From Cetobacterium somerae (GTDB taxonomy: Bacteria > Fusobacteriota > Fusobacteriia > Fusobacteriales > Fusobacteriaceae), in contig NZ_CP092521.1 of assembly GCF_022430525.1 (NCBI RefSeq), forward strand, positions 117,745 to 181,744: a stretch of DNA of 64,000 nucleotides. Reading direction: 5' to 3'. A model generated the notes under the pieces. The model saw only the letters and a program-made list of their open reading frames with translations. It was not told where the DNA came from and searched no databases. Made by a program: the position numbers and the translations under genes. This document shows positions 52,669 through 61,271 of this stretch, one piece after another (position 1 is the first letter of the stretch; each line of letters opens with the position of its first letter).

Positions 52669-53406
52669 ATGAAAAAGATTATTATATCAATTATGGTTTT
52701 ACTATTTGTAGTATTTATGGGGTGCACGAAGGATGAGAAAAAAGATGGGGTTACTGAAAAGGTTTATGTAGTGGGAACCAATGCTGAATATCCACCCTAT
52801 GAGTATTTAGAAAATAATAAAGTTGTGGGGTTTGATGCTGATATTATTGAAGAGCTTTCTAAAAGAGTAGGATTTAATTATAAGTGGTCAAATATGAATT
52901 TTGATGGACTTATATCAGCTTTACAAGCTAAAAAAGTGGATATGGTTATAGCTGGAATGACTGTGACTGAAGAGAGAAAAAACTTTATTAACTTTTCAAC
53001 ACCATATATAGCTCCGAATATTTGTTATATAGTTTTAAAAAATAATAACTTAAAAAATTCAAATGAACTACAAAATAAAAAATTTGGTGTAGAATTAGGC
53101 ACAACTGAAGAGGGAATTGCAAGACAAGTTCCAGGTGCGCAAGTAATTCCTTTTACTGGGCACACATCAGCCCTATTAGCATTAAAAGCTAATAAAATAG
53201 ATGCTATGTTATTAGATGAAAGTGTTGCTCAAAAATATATAGAGAATAATCCCGAGATAGAAAGTATAGGCGTTGCTTCTGGAGAAAGCAAAGCAATGGC
53301 TTTTAATAAAAGTAATGAAGAACTAAAAAATAAAATTGATACAGAGTTAAAAAAGATGTTAGATGATGGAACTATTCAAAGTTTAAAAGAAAAGTATGGT
53401 ATATAA
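52669..53406 (+). CDS. Amino-acid ABC transporter substrate-binding lipoprotein
   Basis: The 245-residue protein has a lipobox (VLLFVVFMGCTKD, Cys about 19) and the family-3 solute-binding fold: VGTNAEYPPYEYLENNKVVGFDADIIEELSKR, DMVIAGMTVTEERKNFINFSTPY and a C-terminal LKEKYGI. It captures a polar or other amino acid. No permease or ATPase gene is next to it, so it must work with components encoded elsewhere. The alr gene starts two bases after its stop, which indicates a shared transcript and hints at a D-alanine or related ligand. Confidence 0.9.
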   Translation: MKKIIISIMVLLFVVFMGCTKDEKKDGVTEKVYVVGTNAEYPPYEYLENNKVVGFDADIIEELSKRVGFNYKWSNMNFDGLISALQAKKVDMVIAGMTVTEERKNFINFSTPYIAPNICYIVLKNNNLKNSNELQNKKFGVELGTTEEGIARQVPGAQVIPFTGHTSALLALKANKIDAMLLDESVAQKYIENNPEIESIGVASGESKAMAFNKSNEELKNKIDTELKKMLDDGTIQSLKEKYGI

Positions 53407-53408
53407 TT

Positions 53409-54206
53409 ATGGAAATAACATCATTTTATATGGAAATTTCAGAAAAAAATCTTGCAAATAATATTAATTATCTTAAAGAAAAATATAAAAAAAGTGTCCT
53501 TCCTGTTATTAAAGCAAATGCTTATGGCCACGGAATAGAGCTTATTGCTACAGCTTTATATAAAAATGGTTATAAAGAATTTAGTGTTGCTCGATTAAAT
53601 GAAGCTCTAAAACTTTTAAAAAATGAGGAGCTGAAGAAGTGTAAAATTTTAGTTTTTGAAACTATAGATGAAAGTTACTTTTCCTATATAAAAAATTATG
53701 ATTCTATAATTGTAACTGCTAACAGCTTTAGAGAGCTTAAAAATTTAGTAGATAATGGTATTTCTTCAAAACAAATTCAGCTAAAAATAGATTTTGGATT
53801 TGGAAGAAACGGAATAGAACTGTTAGATATTTTAAAATTAAAATCTTATATAGTTAATAAAAATCTAGAATTTAGTGGAATTTATTCTCATCTTTATGCT
53901 ACTGATTTCATTGAAGGAAAGGAATTAATAGATAGATTTAGTGAAATTGTATTATTTTTAGGAAAAGAAAAATTTCAAATGATACACATTCAAAATAGTG
54001 TTGGAATTTTATTTTATGGAGCTCAAGATTTTATGACTCATATGAGAAGTGGTATATTTATTTATGGATTGCAAGAAGAGGGATTTTTCCATGAAGGACT
54101 GAAACAAGTTTTTCAATTAAAAGGAAAAGTAGCAGGAGTAAGGGATATTGAAGACTCTAAGTACTTAGCATATACTTCAAAAGATGATTTAAGTAATGAC
54201 GATTAG
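53409..54206 (+). pseudogene. alr: Alanine racemase, 5' part, interrupted by Tn3 insertion
   Basis: Codons 1-265 of an alanine racemase: PLP lysine in VIKANAYGHG (K35), DFGFGRNGIE, SGIYSHLYATD and HIQNSVG. The frame meets TAG at 54204-54206, the last base being the first base of the inserted transposon. What is lost is the C-terminal domain with the second catalytic residue, the tyrosine of IGYGDGF, which is found intact beyond the element (58228-58497). A truncated, inactive protein is expected. Cell-wall D-alanine must then come from another racemase. Start: ATG with a weak site, likely coupled to the upstream lipoprotein. Confidence 0.92.
54201..54205. repeat. Target-site duplication, left copy (GATTA)
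   Basis: GATTA here and at 58228-58232 flank the element exactly; five bases is the normal Tn3-family duplication. Confidence 0.95.
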
Positions 54207-54281
54207 GGGTCCCATCAGGAAAACGCGGAATAACAACGCTAAGGATTTTCCTGACCATTGATGCCCCCTTTATTTTCAATG
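54206..54281 (+). repeat. Left terminal inverted repeat of the Tn3 element
   Basis: About 76 bases matching the reverse complement of 58152-58227 with four mismatches, longer than the usual 38-bp Tn3 ends. An internal dyad TCAGGAAAA / TTTTCCTGA is contained in it. Confidence 0.92.
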
Positions 54282-54379
54282 TATTTCGACCATTTTTCAT
54301 TCAAAAATTTTCTCAAGTAATCTAATTAGAGTTATTTCCATCTTTCCTTGTATTTATTAGCTTTTTATCTTGCTGCTCC

Positions 54380-54459
54380 GGAAAACGCGGAATAACAACG
54401 TTAAGACCCTCAATTTCATTAAATTTCAAGTTTTTATGAAAATTTAACAACGCTAAGGA
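54380..54459 (+). repeat. Internal partial copies of the terminal repeat
   Basis: A 26-base segment at 54380-54405 (GGAAAACGCGGAATAACAAC onward) matches the left end core with one mismatch, and AACAACGCTAAGGA recurs at 54446-54459, both in direct orientation with the left end. They lie in the 183-base non-coding stretch between the end repeat and tnpR. Confidence 0.85.
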
Positions 54460-54464
54460 ATTGT

Positions 54465-55052
54465 CTAAATTGAATCTAACCCTTTAATTTCAAGGAGTTT
54501 TCGATATATCGAAGCTCGAGAAATATTTGTAATTTCACAGATTTGTTTTACTGTCATTTCACCCTCTTGATAAAGTTTTAAAGCGTAATTCATTCCAGCA
54601 TGATTATTGTGATATTTTTTTACTCTTCCTTTAAATTTACCCTCTCTTTTAGCTATTTCAATACCTTCTCGTTGCCTCATTCTTATTAAATCTCTTTCAA
54701 GTTGGTTAACACCCGCCATTATTGTTATTAAAAATTGACTATACGGATTTTCTTCAGATAAATCTAACCAAGTATCTTTTAAAGATTTTAAATATGCTTT
54801 TTTTCCTCTAATTAAATCTATTAATAAAAATAGATCATGAGTACTACGAGTAATTCTTGTTAAATCAGTTACATAAATAACATCTCCACATTCAATTTCT
54901 TTCAACATATTTTGTAATTCTAATCTATTCATTGTAGCTCCAGAAATTTTTTCTTCAAAAATAATATCCATCCCAATTTCTAGAAGTTGTTGTTTTTGCC
55001 TCGCTAAATTTTGATCTTCAGAACTCACACGAATATACCCTATTTTTCTCAT
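54465..55052 (-). CDS. tnpR: Tn3-family serine resolvase
   Basis: The 195-residue protein has the serine-recombinase core IGYIRVSSEDQNLARQKQQL (nucleophile near S10), EKISGATMNRLELQNML, GDVIYVTDLTRITRS, ERDLIRMRQREGIEIAKREGKFKGR and a C-terminal helix-turn-helix (MTVKQICEITNISRASIYRKL). It resolves cointegrates formed during replicative transposition. The start at 55052 follows GAGGAGG on the minus strand; the frame extends upstream to 55076 but spans that site. Divergent from tnpA with the res-like region between. Confidence 0.93.
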   Translation of the reverse strand: MRKIGYIRVSSEDQNLARQKQQLLEIGMDIIFEEKISGATMNRLELQNMLKEIECGDVIYVTDLTRITRSTHDLFLLIDLIRGKKAYLKSLKDTWLDLSEENPYSQFLITIMAGVNQLERDLIRMRQREGIEIAKREGKFKGRVKKYHNNHAGMNYALKLYQEGEMTVKQICEITNISRASIYRKLLEIKGLDSI

Positions 55053-55075
55053 TTTTATTCCTCCTCTTTGAGACA

Positions 55076-55154
55076 AGTCTTATGAGACTCTACAAACCTA
55101 TATTTTATCACGGTTCTTATTTTGTATCAATAGAGTCTACTCTATTGATATAAT
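55076..55154. promoter_or_regulatory. res-like site and divergent tnpR/tnpA promoter region
   Basis: A dyad with perfect 12-base arms TATCAATAGAGT (55125-55136) and ACTCTATTGATA (55139-55150) around a central CT fits a resolvase crossover subsite with its two-base staggered cut. A second small dyad AGTCT-TATG-AGACT is at 55076-55089. A TATAAT box at 55149-55154 overlaps the large dyad and can drive tnpA, so resolvase would also repress it. Confidence 0.75.
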
Positions 55155-55183
55155 ATTAAAAATACAATTAAAGGAGTTACAAT

Positions 55184-58150
55184 ATGTCATTAAGAGGAAA
55201 AGAGTTATTTTCTCAAGAGCAAAGAGAAATGTTCATGAAAATACCTGAAGATGAATTATCTTTAGCAAGATATTACACATTTTCAAAATATGATTTAGAA
55301 ATTATTCAAAGACATAGAAGAGATGAAAATAAAATAGGATTTGCTTTGCAATTAGCAGTATTGAGATATCCCGGTTGGCCATATAGCTACATTAAGTCTA
55401 TTCCAAAGATAGTAATAAGTTATATTGCAAAACAAATAGGGACTGGAATAGTACCTGCTAGAAGATACCCACAAAGAGATAATACTCTTTGGCAACATAT
55501 GAAAGAGATTAAAGAGGAATATGGTTTTATTTCTTTTGGTGAAGTTGAACACAAAAAAGTATTTAACTATATCTACAAATTAAGTTTAGAAAATGAAGAT
55601 ACCTTATATCTTTTTGATGAGTGTTTGAATTTTTTTAGAAAAAATAAAATTATACTTCCTGGTATAACTACTATTGAGAACCTAATATGGGAAGCTAAAA
55701 ACGAAGCAGAAAAAATACTTTTTGATACTTTAAATAATTCTCTTTCAGAAGAGCAAAAAGAAAAGTTAAATTCTACTCTATTAGTTCAGCCTAATATAGA
55801 GGAGCGAAGCAGAACAACCCTTGGTTGGTTAAAAACTCCAACTGGCTTTCCTTCTCCAGAAACTTTTTTAAAGTTGGCTGATAAAATCGAGTATATAAAA
55901 GATTTACATCTTGATATTTCTTTAGTTCAACATTTTCACTCAAATAGATTATTACAACTCTATAGAATGGCTATGAGATATGAACCTTATGCTTTTAGAG
56001 ATTTCAAAGAAAATAAAAGATATGCACTATTAACAATTCTTTTAATAAATCTTTCTAAAGACCTGATAGATAAGGCTTTTGAAGTTCATGATAGACAAAT
56101 GTTAACACTGATTTCAAAAGGAAGAAAAGCTCAAGAAGAGATACAAAAAAATAATGGGAAAAAGTTAAATGAAAAAATAGTTCAATTTGCAAGTATAGGA
56201 AAATCTTTAATTAAAGCCAAAGAGGAAGGGATAGATCCGTTTAAAGCTCTTGAAACTATTGTTAATTGGGAAAATTTTGTTTTATCTGTAAATGAAGCTG
56301 AGAAATTAGCAAGGCCAGTAGATTATGATTATTTAGATTTATTAGAAAAAAGATTTTATTTTTTAAGAAGATATACTCCAAAATTTTTACATCTATTAGA
56401 ATTTAAATCTACAAAAGCTAATGAATCTTTAATTGAAGGAATTGATATACTTAAAGATATTAACGAGAGTGGGAAAAGGAAAATTCCTGAAGATGCTCCA
56501 ATAGATTTTATCTCTAAAAGATGGAGTAAATATGTATTTGAAAAAGATAACAGTATCAATAGACATTACTACGAAATGGCCGTTCTCTCTGAACTTAGAG
56601 AACATATTAGAGCTGGAGATATATCTATTTCTGGAAGTAGACAGTATATGGATTTTGAAGAGTATCTATTTTCAAAAGATGAATGGCAAGAATCTAAAAT
56701 TTTTTCTAGATTAGCTGTGAGCTTAGAATTGGAAGATTATTTTACCGAGAGAAAATTAAGCATGGATAAAAGGCTGAGATGGTTTTCTAAAAATATTAAT
56801 CAAATAAAAGGAATCTCTATTGAAAATGGAAAAATTTCAATTTCAAGATTGGAAAAAAATATTCCTCTAGAAGCAGAACAACTGAGTTCAAAATTATATA
56901 AACTTATACCCAGAATTAATTTAACAGATCTTTTAATAGATGTTGTAAATATAACAGGATTCCATGAAGAGTTTATTCATGCATCAACGAATAAAAAGCC
57001 AGATAACAGTGAAAAAATAACTCTAATAGCAGCTTTAATAGGAATGGGAACAAATATAGGTCTTACAAAAATGGCAGATGCTGCTTCAGGGATATCGTAT
57101 AAGCAAATGGCATATATTTCACAGTGGAGAATGCATGAAGATGCTTTAAATAGAGCTCAAGTTAACCTTGTTAATTTTCATACTAAACTAAACATGTCAA
57201 AATATTGGGGTGATGGAACTACTTCATCTTCGGATGGGATGCGTATGCAATTAGGAGTTACATCGCTTCATGCTGATTCTAATCCTCACTATGGGACTGG
57301 AAAAGGTGCTACTATTTATAGATTTACAAGTGACCAATTTTCATCTTTCTATACGAAAGTAATTAATACAAATTCTAGAGATGCTACTCATGTTTTAGAT
57401 GGGCTTTTAAATCATGAAACTGATTTAAATATATTAGAACACTACACAGATACAGCTGGATATACTGATCAAGTATTTGGACTTACTCATCTTTTAGGAT
57501 TCAGATTTGCTCCTAGAATACGTGATTTATCCGATGTAAAATTATTTTCTTTAAGTGAAACAAAGGTATCCAAAAATCTTGAAAGTATTTTAAAGGGCAA
57601 AATTAATGAAAAGATTATAAAAGAAAATTATGATGATGTTTTAAGATTAGCATCCTCAATTAGAGAAGGTAAAGTTAGCTCTTCACTAATATTAAGTAAA
57701 TTAGGATCTTACTCTCGGCAAAATAGTATTTCTACAGCATTAAGAGAGATGGGGAAAATAGAAAAAACTATTTTTATTTTAGATTACTTATCAGATGAAA
57801 AGTTAAGAAGAAAAATTCATAGAGGTTTAAATAAAGGAGAAGCTATGAATGGTTTAGCAAGAGCTATTTTCTTTGGAAAGCAAGGTGAATTGAGAGAAAG
57901 GACTATCCAAAATCAACTTCAAAGAGCAAGTACACTTAATATTATTATAAATGCTATTAGTATTTGGAATACGATTTACTTAGAAAAGGCTGTTCAATAT
58001 TTAAAAACTATTGAAGAGGTTGATGAGGCTTTGTTAAGCAACATATCTCCACTTGCTTGGGAGCATATTAATTTTTTAGGGGAATATAAATTTGATTCAG
58101 ATTGTTGTACAACTTCTTTAGAATTTTTAAGAGAGCTAAATATAGATTAA
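55184..58150 (+). CDS. tnpA: Tn3-family transposase
   Basis: The 988-residue protein has the usual Tn3 TnpA length. The N-terminal DNA-binding part starts LFSQEQREMFMKIPEDELSLARYYTFS. The C-terminal catalytic domain contains WGDGTTSSSDG (first Asp near 677), EHYTDTAGYTDQVFGL (second Asp near 756) and GELRERTIQNQLQRASTLNI before IISIWNT-like NAISIWNT (Glu near 902-905). It acts on the terminal repeats and duplicates the element during movement. AAAGGAG lies before the ATG. No frameshift or stop interrupts it. Confidence 0.95.
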   Translation: MSLRGKELFSQEQREMFMKIPEDELSLARYYTFSKYDLEIIQRHRRDENKIGFALQLAVLRYPGWPYSYIKSIPKIVISYIAKQIGTGIVPARRYPQRDNTLWQHMKEIKEEYGFISFGEVEHKKVFNYIYKLSLENEDTLYLFDECLNFFRKNKIILPGITTIENLIWEAKNEAEKILFDTLNNSLSEEQKEKLNSTLLVQPNIEERSRTTLGWLKTPTGFPSPETFLKLADKIEYIKDLHLDISLVQHFHSNRLLQLYRMAMRYEPYAFRDFKENKRYALLTILLINLSKDLIDKAFEVHDRQMLTLISKGRKAQEEIQKNNGKKLNEKIVQFASIGKSLIKAKEEGIDPFKALETIVNWENFVLSVNEAEKLARPVDYDYLDLLEKRFYFLRRYTPKFLHLLEFKSTKANESLIEGIDILKDINESGKRKIPEDAPIDFISKRWSKYVFEKDNSINRHYYEMAVLSELREHIRAGDISISGSRQYMDFEEYLFSKDEWQESKIFSRLAVSLELEDYFTERKLSMDKRLRWFSKNINQIKGISIENGKISISRLEKNIPLEAEQLSSKLYKLIPRINLTDLLIDVVNITGFHEEFIHASTNKKPDNSEKITLIAALIGMGTNIGLTKMADAASGISYKQMAYISQWRMHEDALNRAQVNLVNFHTKLNMSKYWGDGTTSSSDGMRMQLGVTSLHADSNPHYGTGKGATIYRFTSDQFSSFYTKVINTNSRDATHVLDGLLNHETDLNILEHYTDTAGYTDQVFGLTHLLGFRFAPRIRDLSDVKLFSLSETKVSKNLESILKGKINEKIIKENYDDVLRLASSIREGKVSSSLILSKLGSYSRQNSISTALREMGKIEKTIFILDYLSDEKLRRKIHRGLNKGEAMNGLARAIFFGKQGELRERTIQNQLQRASTLNIIINAISIWNTIYLEKAVQYLKTIEEVDEALLSNISPLAWEHINFLGEYKFDSDCCTTSLEFLRELNID

Positions 58151-58151
58151 G

Positions 58152-58227
58152 CATTGAAAATAAAGGGGTCATAGATGGTCAGGAAAATCCTTAGCGTTGT
58201 TATTCCGCGTTTTCCTGACGGGACCCC
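58152..58227 (-). repeat. Right terminal inverted repeat of the Tn3 element
   Basis: Reverse complement of the left end with four mismatches over about 76 bases, starting two bases after the tnpA stop codon and ending at the GATTA duplication (58228-58232). Confidence 0.92.
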
Positions 58228-58497
58228 GATTATAAAAATATTGTAAAAATAAAAATAGGATATGGAGATGGCTTTTTAAAATGTAATGAAAATAGTATGT
58301 GTACAATAAATAAAAAGACCTATAAAATATTATCTGTGACAATGGATAATACTTTTATAGCTGGTGATGATTCTATTAGTGAAGGCGATGAAGTTATTTT
58401 ATATCCAGATATTAATTTAATCAGAAATAATACAGGAATGCATATATGTGAAGTTTTACCTCTAATAAATGATAGAATTGAAAGAGTTTTAAAATAA
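58228..58497 (+). pseudogene. alr: Alanine racemase, 3' part, separated by the Tn3 element
   Basis: Joining GAT-TA from 54201-54205 to T at 58233 restores the frame: Y266, then KNIVKIKIGYGDGFLKCNEN with catalytic tyrosine (about Y276), TYKILSVTMDNTFIAG, EGDEVILYPD and ICEVLPLINDRIERVLK. These are the alanine-racemase C-terminal domain motifs. The restored protein is 353 residues, normal for the family. The ATG at 58297 is an internal methionine, not a start. Confidence 0.92.
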
Positions 58498-58526
58498 AAA
58501 GTATGGACATTTAATAAAATAATAAT

Positions 58527-58578
58527 AAAAATCTTCAAGTTATGATAATAATGAAATTATCTAAGCTTGAAGATTTTT
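58527..58578 (+). terminator. Terminator of the original binding-protein/alr operon
   Basis: Arms AAAAATCTTCAAG (58527-58539) and CTTGAAGATTTTT (58566-58578) with an inner GATAAT/ATTATC stem and a T-run, 29 bases after the alr stop codon. Confidence 0.8.
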
Positions 58579-58756
58579 TATTTTTATGAAAAATTAAGAA
58601 AAAATAAAGTTTGAAAAGTTTCTTCTCTATATAAATTATTTTAAATAATTTTTACTTATCAAATTTTGTAATTTTCTCATTTAAGCATAAATAAAAAAAA
58701 TGATATATAAAAACCAGGTTAAAAATAAGAAACATATTTTTTAATATTAATTTTTT

Positions 58757-58792
58757 ATAAATCTCGTATTCTTCACATAATACGAGATTTAT
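58757..58792. terminator. Orphan hairpin in the 58.6-58.9 kb gap
   Basis: Fourteen-base perfect arms ATAAATCTCGTATT / AATACGAGATTTAT with an eight-base loop, followed by TTTATT. No gene adjoins it on either strand. The remainder of 58579-58883 is AT-rich and I find no open frame or other structure there. Confidence 0.6.
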
Positions 58793-58883
58793 TTTATTGA
58801 TTTTACTAGGAATAATCAATATATTAAAATTTCACCTTTTAAAAGCGATATTAAAATTATCTAAATGCGAGAAATATATATAT

Positions 58884-58928
58884 AAAAAAATATACTATAT
58901 CTAAATGAAAGACGTAGTATATTTTTTT
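58884..58928. terminator. Terminator of the ynj-like operon
   Basis: Arms AAAAAAATATACTA (58884-58897) and TAGTATATTTTTTT (58915-58928), 26 bases after the minus-strand stop codon at 58955; read on the minus strand it ends in seven T residues. Confidence 0.8.
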
Positions 58929-58954
58929 CTCAAATTTTTATTATAGGCCGGTTT

Positions 58955-59539
58955 CTATTTCAATATTTTTTTAGCTTCTACAAATCTTTGGAATGCTGTA
59001 AACAATACCATAGCTGTGAATATATTTATTACAATTCCAGCGTTCTCCTTTAAAAGTATCATTAAACTTAACATTAAAAACCCTTCAGTTCTTTCAGCTA
59101 ACCCAGCTTGATAATAAAATGTCTTTTCTCCTTTATTTTCAGCTAATGGCCCAGTCGTTAAAAATATTGTCATTGATATAATAATACTTACTGCTAAGAT
59201 AAGAGATATAAAACTAAAATCACTATATTTATATGCAACACCTAATATAACTGCACCTTCAACCATTCTATCAAAAGTAATATCCATCACAGTTCCAAAA
59301 GGTGATGATGATTTTGTTTTTCTAGCTATTGTTCCATCTACAGCATCTAAATATCCAGAAAACCATAAAACTAAAACTGCTAAAATATTAAATCCAAAAG
59401 CTACTAAAACTCCACTAAAAATTCCCAATAACATAGCTATTATTGTAACTGCATTTGCACTTAAACCAAACTTCATAGCTATTTCTGCTCCAACTCCTAT
59501 CAACGGTTGGATATATTTTCTACAATGTGTATCTAACAT
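58955..59539 (-). CDS. CDP-alcohol phosphatidyltransferase (YnjF-like)
   Basis: The 194-residue membrane protein has about six helices and the family active-site motif DAVDGTIARKTKSSSPFGTVMDITFDR (DG-x2-AR-x8-G-x3-D-x3-D). Such enzymes join a CDP-activated lipid to an alcohol. The position, last in an operon with YnjB/C/D-type ABC genes and a TVP38 protein upstream, matches E. coli ynjF. Its start codon abuts the stop of the ATPase gene. The acceptor alcohol is unknown. Confidence 0.87.
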   Translation of the reverse strand: MLDTHCRKYIQPLIGVGAEIAMKFGLSANAVTIIAMLLGIFSGVLVAFGFNILAVLVLWFSGYLDAVDGTIARKTKSSSPFGTVMDITFDRMVEGAVILGVAYKYSDFSFISLILAVSIIISMTIFLTTGPLAENKGEKTFYYQAGLAERTEGFLMLSLMILLKENAGIVINIFTAMVLFTAFQRFVEAKKILK

Positions 59540-60523
59540 CTATTTTTGTTCTCCTATTAAAATTTTCTCATTATCATTGTAAATAAGAGATACTTCATCT
59601 CCTACTTTATATAAAAACTCTTTCTCTTCCACTAAAGTTATTTTTTCATTTTCTAAGGATACAACCACTGAATATCCACCCATTTTAAAGTTTATTTCAT
59701 GAACTCTTCCCTTTAAATTTGAACCTTCTATAACTCTAATACTCTTCCCTCTAAGAGCAACAAATTTGCACTTCTCTACTTCACACTTAAAAATCTTTTC
59801 AAATATATCTTTTGAAAAAATATTTTCCACAGCCAACAACTTTGCTGTATAAACATTTTTAGGATTATTGTATAAATCTTTTGGAGTTCCATAATCTAAA
59901 AGTTCTCCTCTAAACATAATTCCAATTTTATTAGACAAATAAAAAGCTTCTTCTCTATCATGAGTTACAAATATAATTGTAACTTTTAATTTTTCATGAA
60001 GTTTTTTAACCATTTTTTGCATTCTATCTCTTAAATTAAAATCCAAAGCTGAAAAAGGTTCATCCATCAATAAAAGCTTAGGTCTTGTCACTATGGCTCT
60101 GGCTATAGAAACTCTTTGTTTTTCTCCACCACTTAATTCACTGGGAAATCTTTTTTCTTTCCCTACTAAATCCATTTCTACTATTGCATCTTTAACTCTT
60201 TTTTCAATTTCATCTTTTGAAACTTTTTTAATTTTTAATCCAAAAGCTATATTTTCCCAAACATTTAGATGTGGAAGAAGTAAATCTTTTTGAAAAACCA
60301 TAGCTACCTCTCCATCTTTTATCATTCTACTTGGACTTTTTCCATTTATCAATATTTCACCACTAAAGTCTTTATCTAAACCTGCTACCAAATTTAAAAG
60401 AGTAGATTTCCCTGATCCAGATTGCCCTAATATTCCAATAAATTCACCATCTTCTATAGAGATATCTATATTTTTTAGTGAAAAGCCAGAGAAGGATTTT
60501 GATACCCCTTTTATTTCTATCAT
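59540..60523 (-). CDS. ABC transporter ATPase (YnjD-like)
   Basis: The 327-residue protein has Walker A GQSGSGKST, Q-loop MVFQKDLLLP, signature LSGGEKQRVSIARAIV, Walker B LLLMDEPFSALD and the switch histidine FVTHDREEA, then a C-terminal TOBE-like regulatory region (VHEINFKMGGYSVVVSLENEK). It energises the importer made by the two permeases and lipoprotein encoded upstream. Its start directly follows the stop of the permease gene. Confidence 0.92.
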   Translation of the reverse strand: MIEIKGVSKSFSGFSLKNIDISIEDGEFIGILGQSGSGKSTLLNLVAGLDKDFSGEILINGKSPSRMIKDGEVAMVFQKDLLLPHLNVWENIAFGLKIKKVSKDEIEKRVKDAIVEMDLVGKEKRFPSELSGGEKQRVSIARAIVTRPKLLLMDEPFSALDFNLRDRMQKMVKKLHEKLKVTIIFVTHDREEAFYLSNKIGIMFRGELLDYGTPKDLYNNPKNVYTAKLLAVENIFSKDIFEKIFKCEVEKCKFVALRGKSIRVIEGSNLKGRVHEINFKMGGYSVVVSLENEKITLVEEKEFLYKVGDEVSLIYNDNEKILIGEQK

Positions 60524-61270
60524 TTAATACTCTCTCTTTCTATAAATATTTTTTACTATTCTGTCTACTAAAAAAACTAAAAAGTATGTGAAAGCAACAT
60601 ATAGAACACTATAAACCGTTCCATTAGTAATACCTCCATCAACTAAATAAGGCATCATTAAAATTGGAAGTGTCATAATTTGACCCCCACCAATTATAAA
60701 AGTTACTAGGTATTGAGCTAATGAAACGATAATAACTAAGGACATTCCAACTAAAAATGATGGATAAATTATAGGCAAAGTTATTTTTAAAAAACGCTCC
60801 ATGGCATTAGCACCTAAAACTTTTCCTAAGTTTATATAATCTTTATTTAATGTCACATATCCTGCTCTCATGCTTTGAATATAGTAAGGCATTGTCGTTA
60901 CACTATGAACAATAGCAACACCCAATGCCGTCTCTATTAAGTTTAATTTTATAAATGCAAATTGAATTCCCATTGTACTAACCATTGTTGGAATAATTAG
61001 TGGAAGAATAATTAAAAACTCCATAAACATCTTTCCTCTAAAATTTTCTCTAGCCATAAAAGAAGCTAGAGGAGTTCCTATTATAAAATTTATTAACATT
61101 GTTATAATAACAACTAAAAGGGTAGTCATTAAACTATTGTAAGTTTTTCCTGATTTTAATACATATTCCCACATCTTAAAATTCATACTATTTAAAAATA
61201 TTCCAATGAAAGGTAGTAAAAATATTAAGGATAATAAAAAATATGTAACCCATAAAAATAATTTTTTCAT
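60524..61270 (-). CDS. ABC transporter permease, second subunit (YnjC C-half-like)
   Basis: The 248-residue membrane protein has six helices and the EAA-type loop YINLGKVLGANAMERFLKITLPIIYPSFLVG. It resembles the second half of the fused YnjC permease of E. coli; here the two halves are separate genes one base apart. Cargo unknown. Confidence 0.88.
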   Translation of the reverse strand: MKKLFLWVTYFLLSLIFLLPFIGIFLNSMNFKMWEYVLKSGKTYNSLMTTLLVVIITMLINFIIGTPLASFMARENFRGKMFMEFLIILPLIIPTMVSTMGIQFAFIKLNLIETALGVAIVHSVTTMPYYIQSMRAGYVTLNKDYINLGKVLGANAMERFLKITLPIIYPSFLVGMSLVIIVSLAQYLVTFIIGGGQIMTLPILMMPYLVDGGITNGTVYSVLYVAFTYFLVFLVDRIVKNIYRKREY

Positions 61271-61271
61271 T

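Larger units (their letters stand above)
54206..58227. mobile_element. Tn3-family transposon, 4022 bp, apparently complete
   Basis: The element is bounded by long inverted repeats (about 76 bases each) starting GGGGTCCC, flanked by a GATTA duplication. It carries only tnpR (minus) and tnpA (plus), divergent around a res-like palindrome, with no passenger gene. Both genes are open and full length, and the repeats differ at only four positions, so it looks recent and probably mobile. It splits alr. The end repeats contain more G and C than the surrounding DNA, which suggests import. Confidence 0.95.

Noticed and set aside
58297..58497. Short open frame beginning at ATG 58297
   Set aside because: It is the in-frame tail of alanine racemase after the transposon; the frame continues upstream to the GATTA duplication and there is no ribosome site before the ATG.
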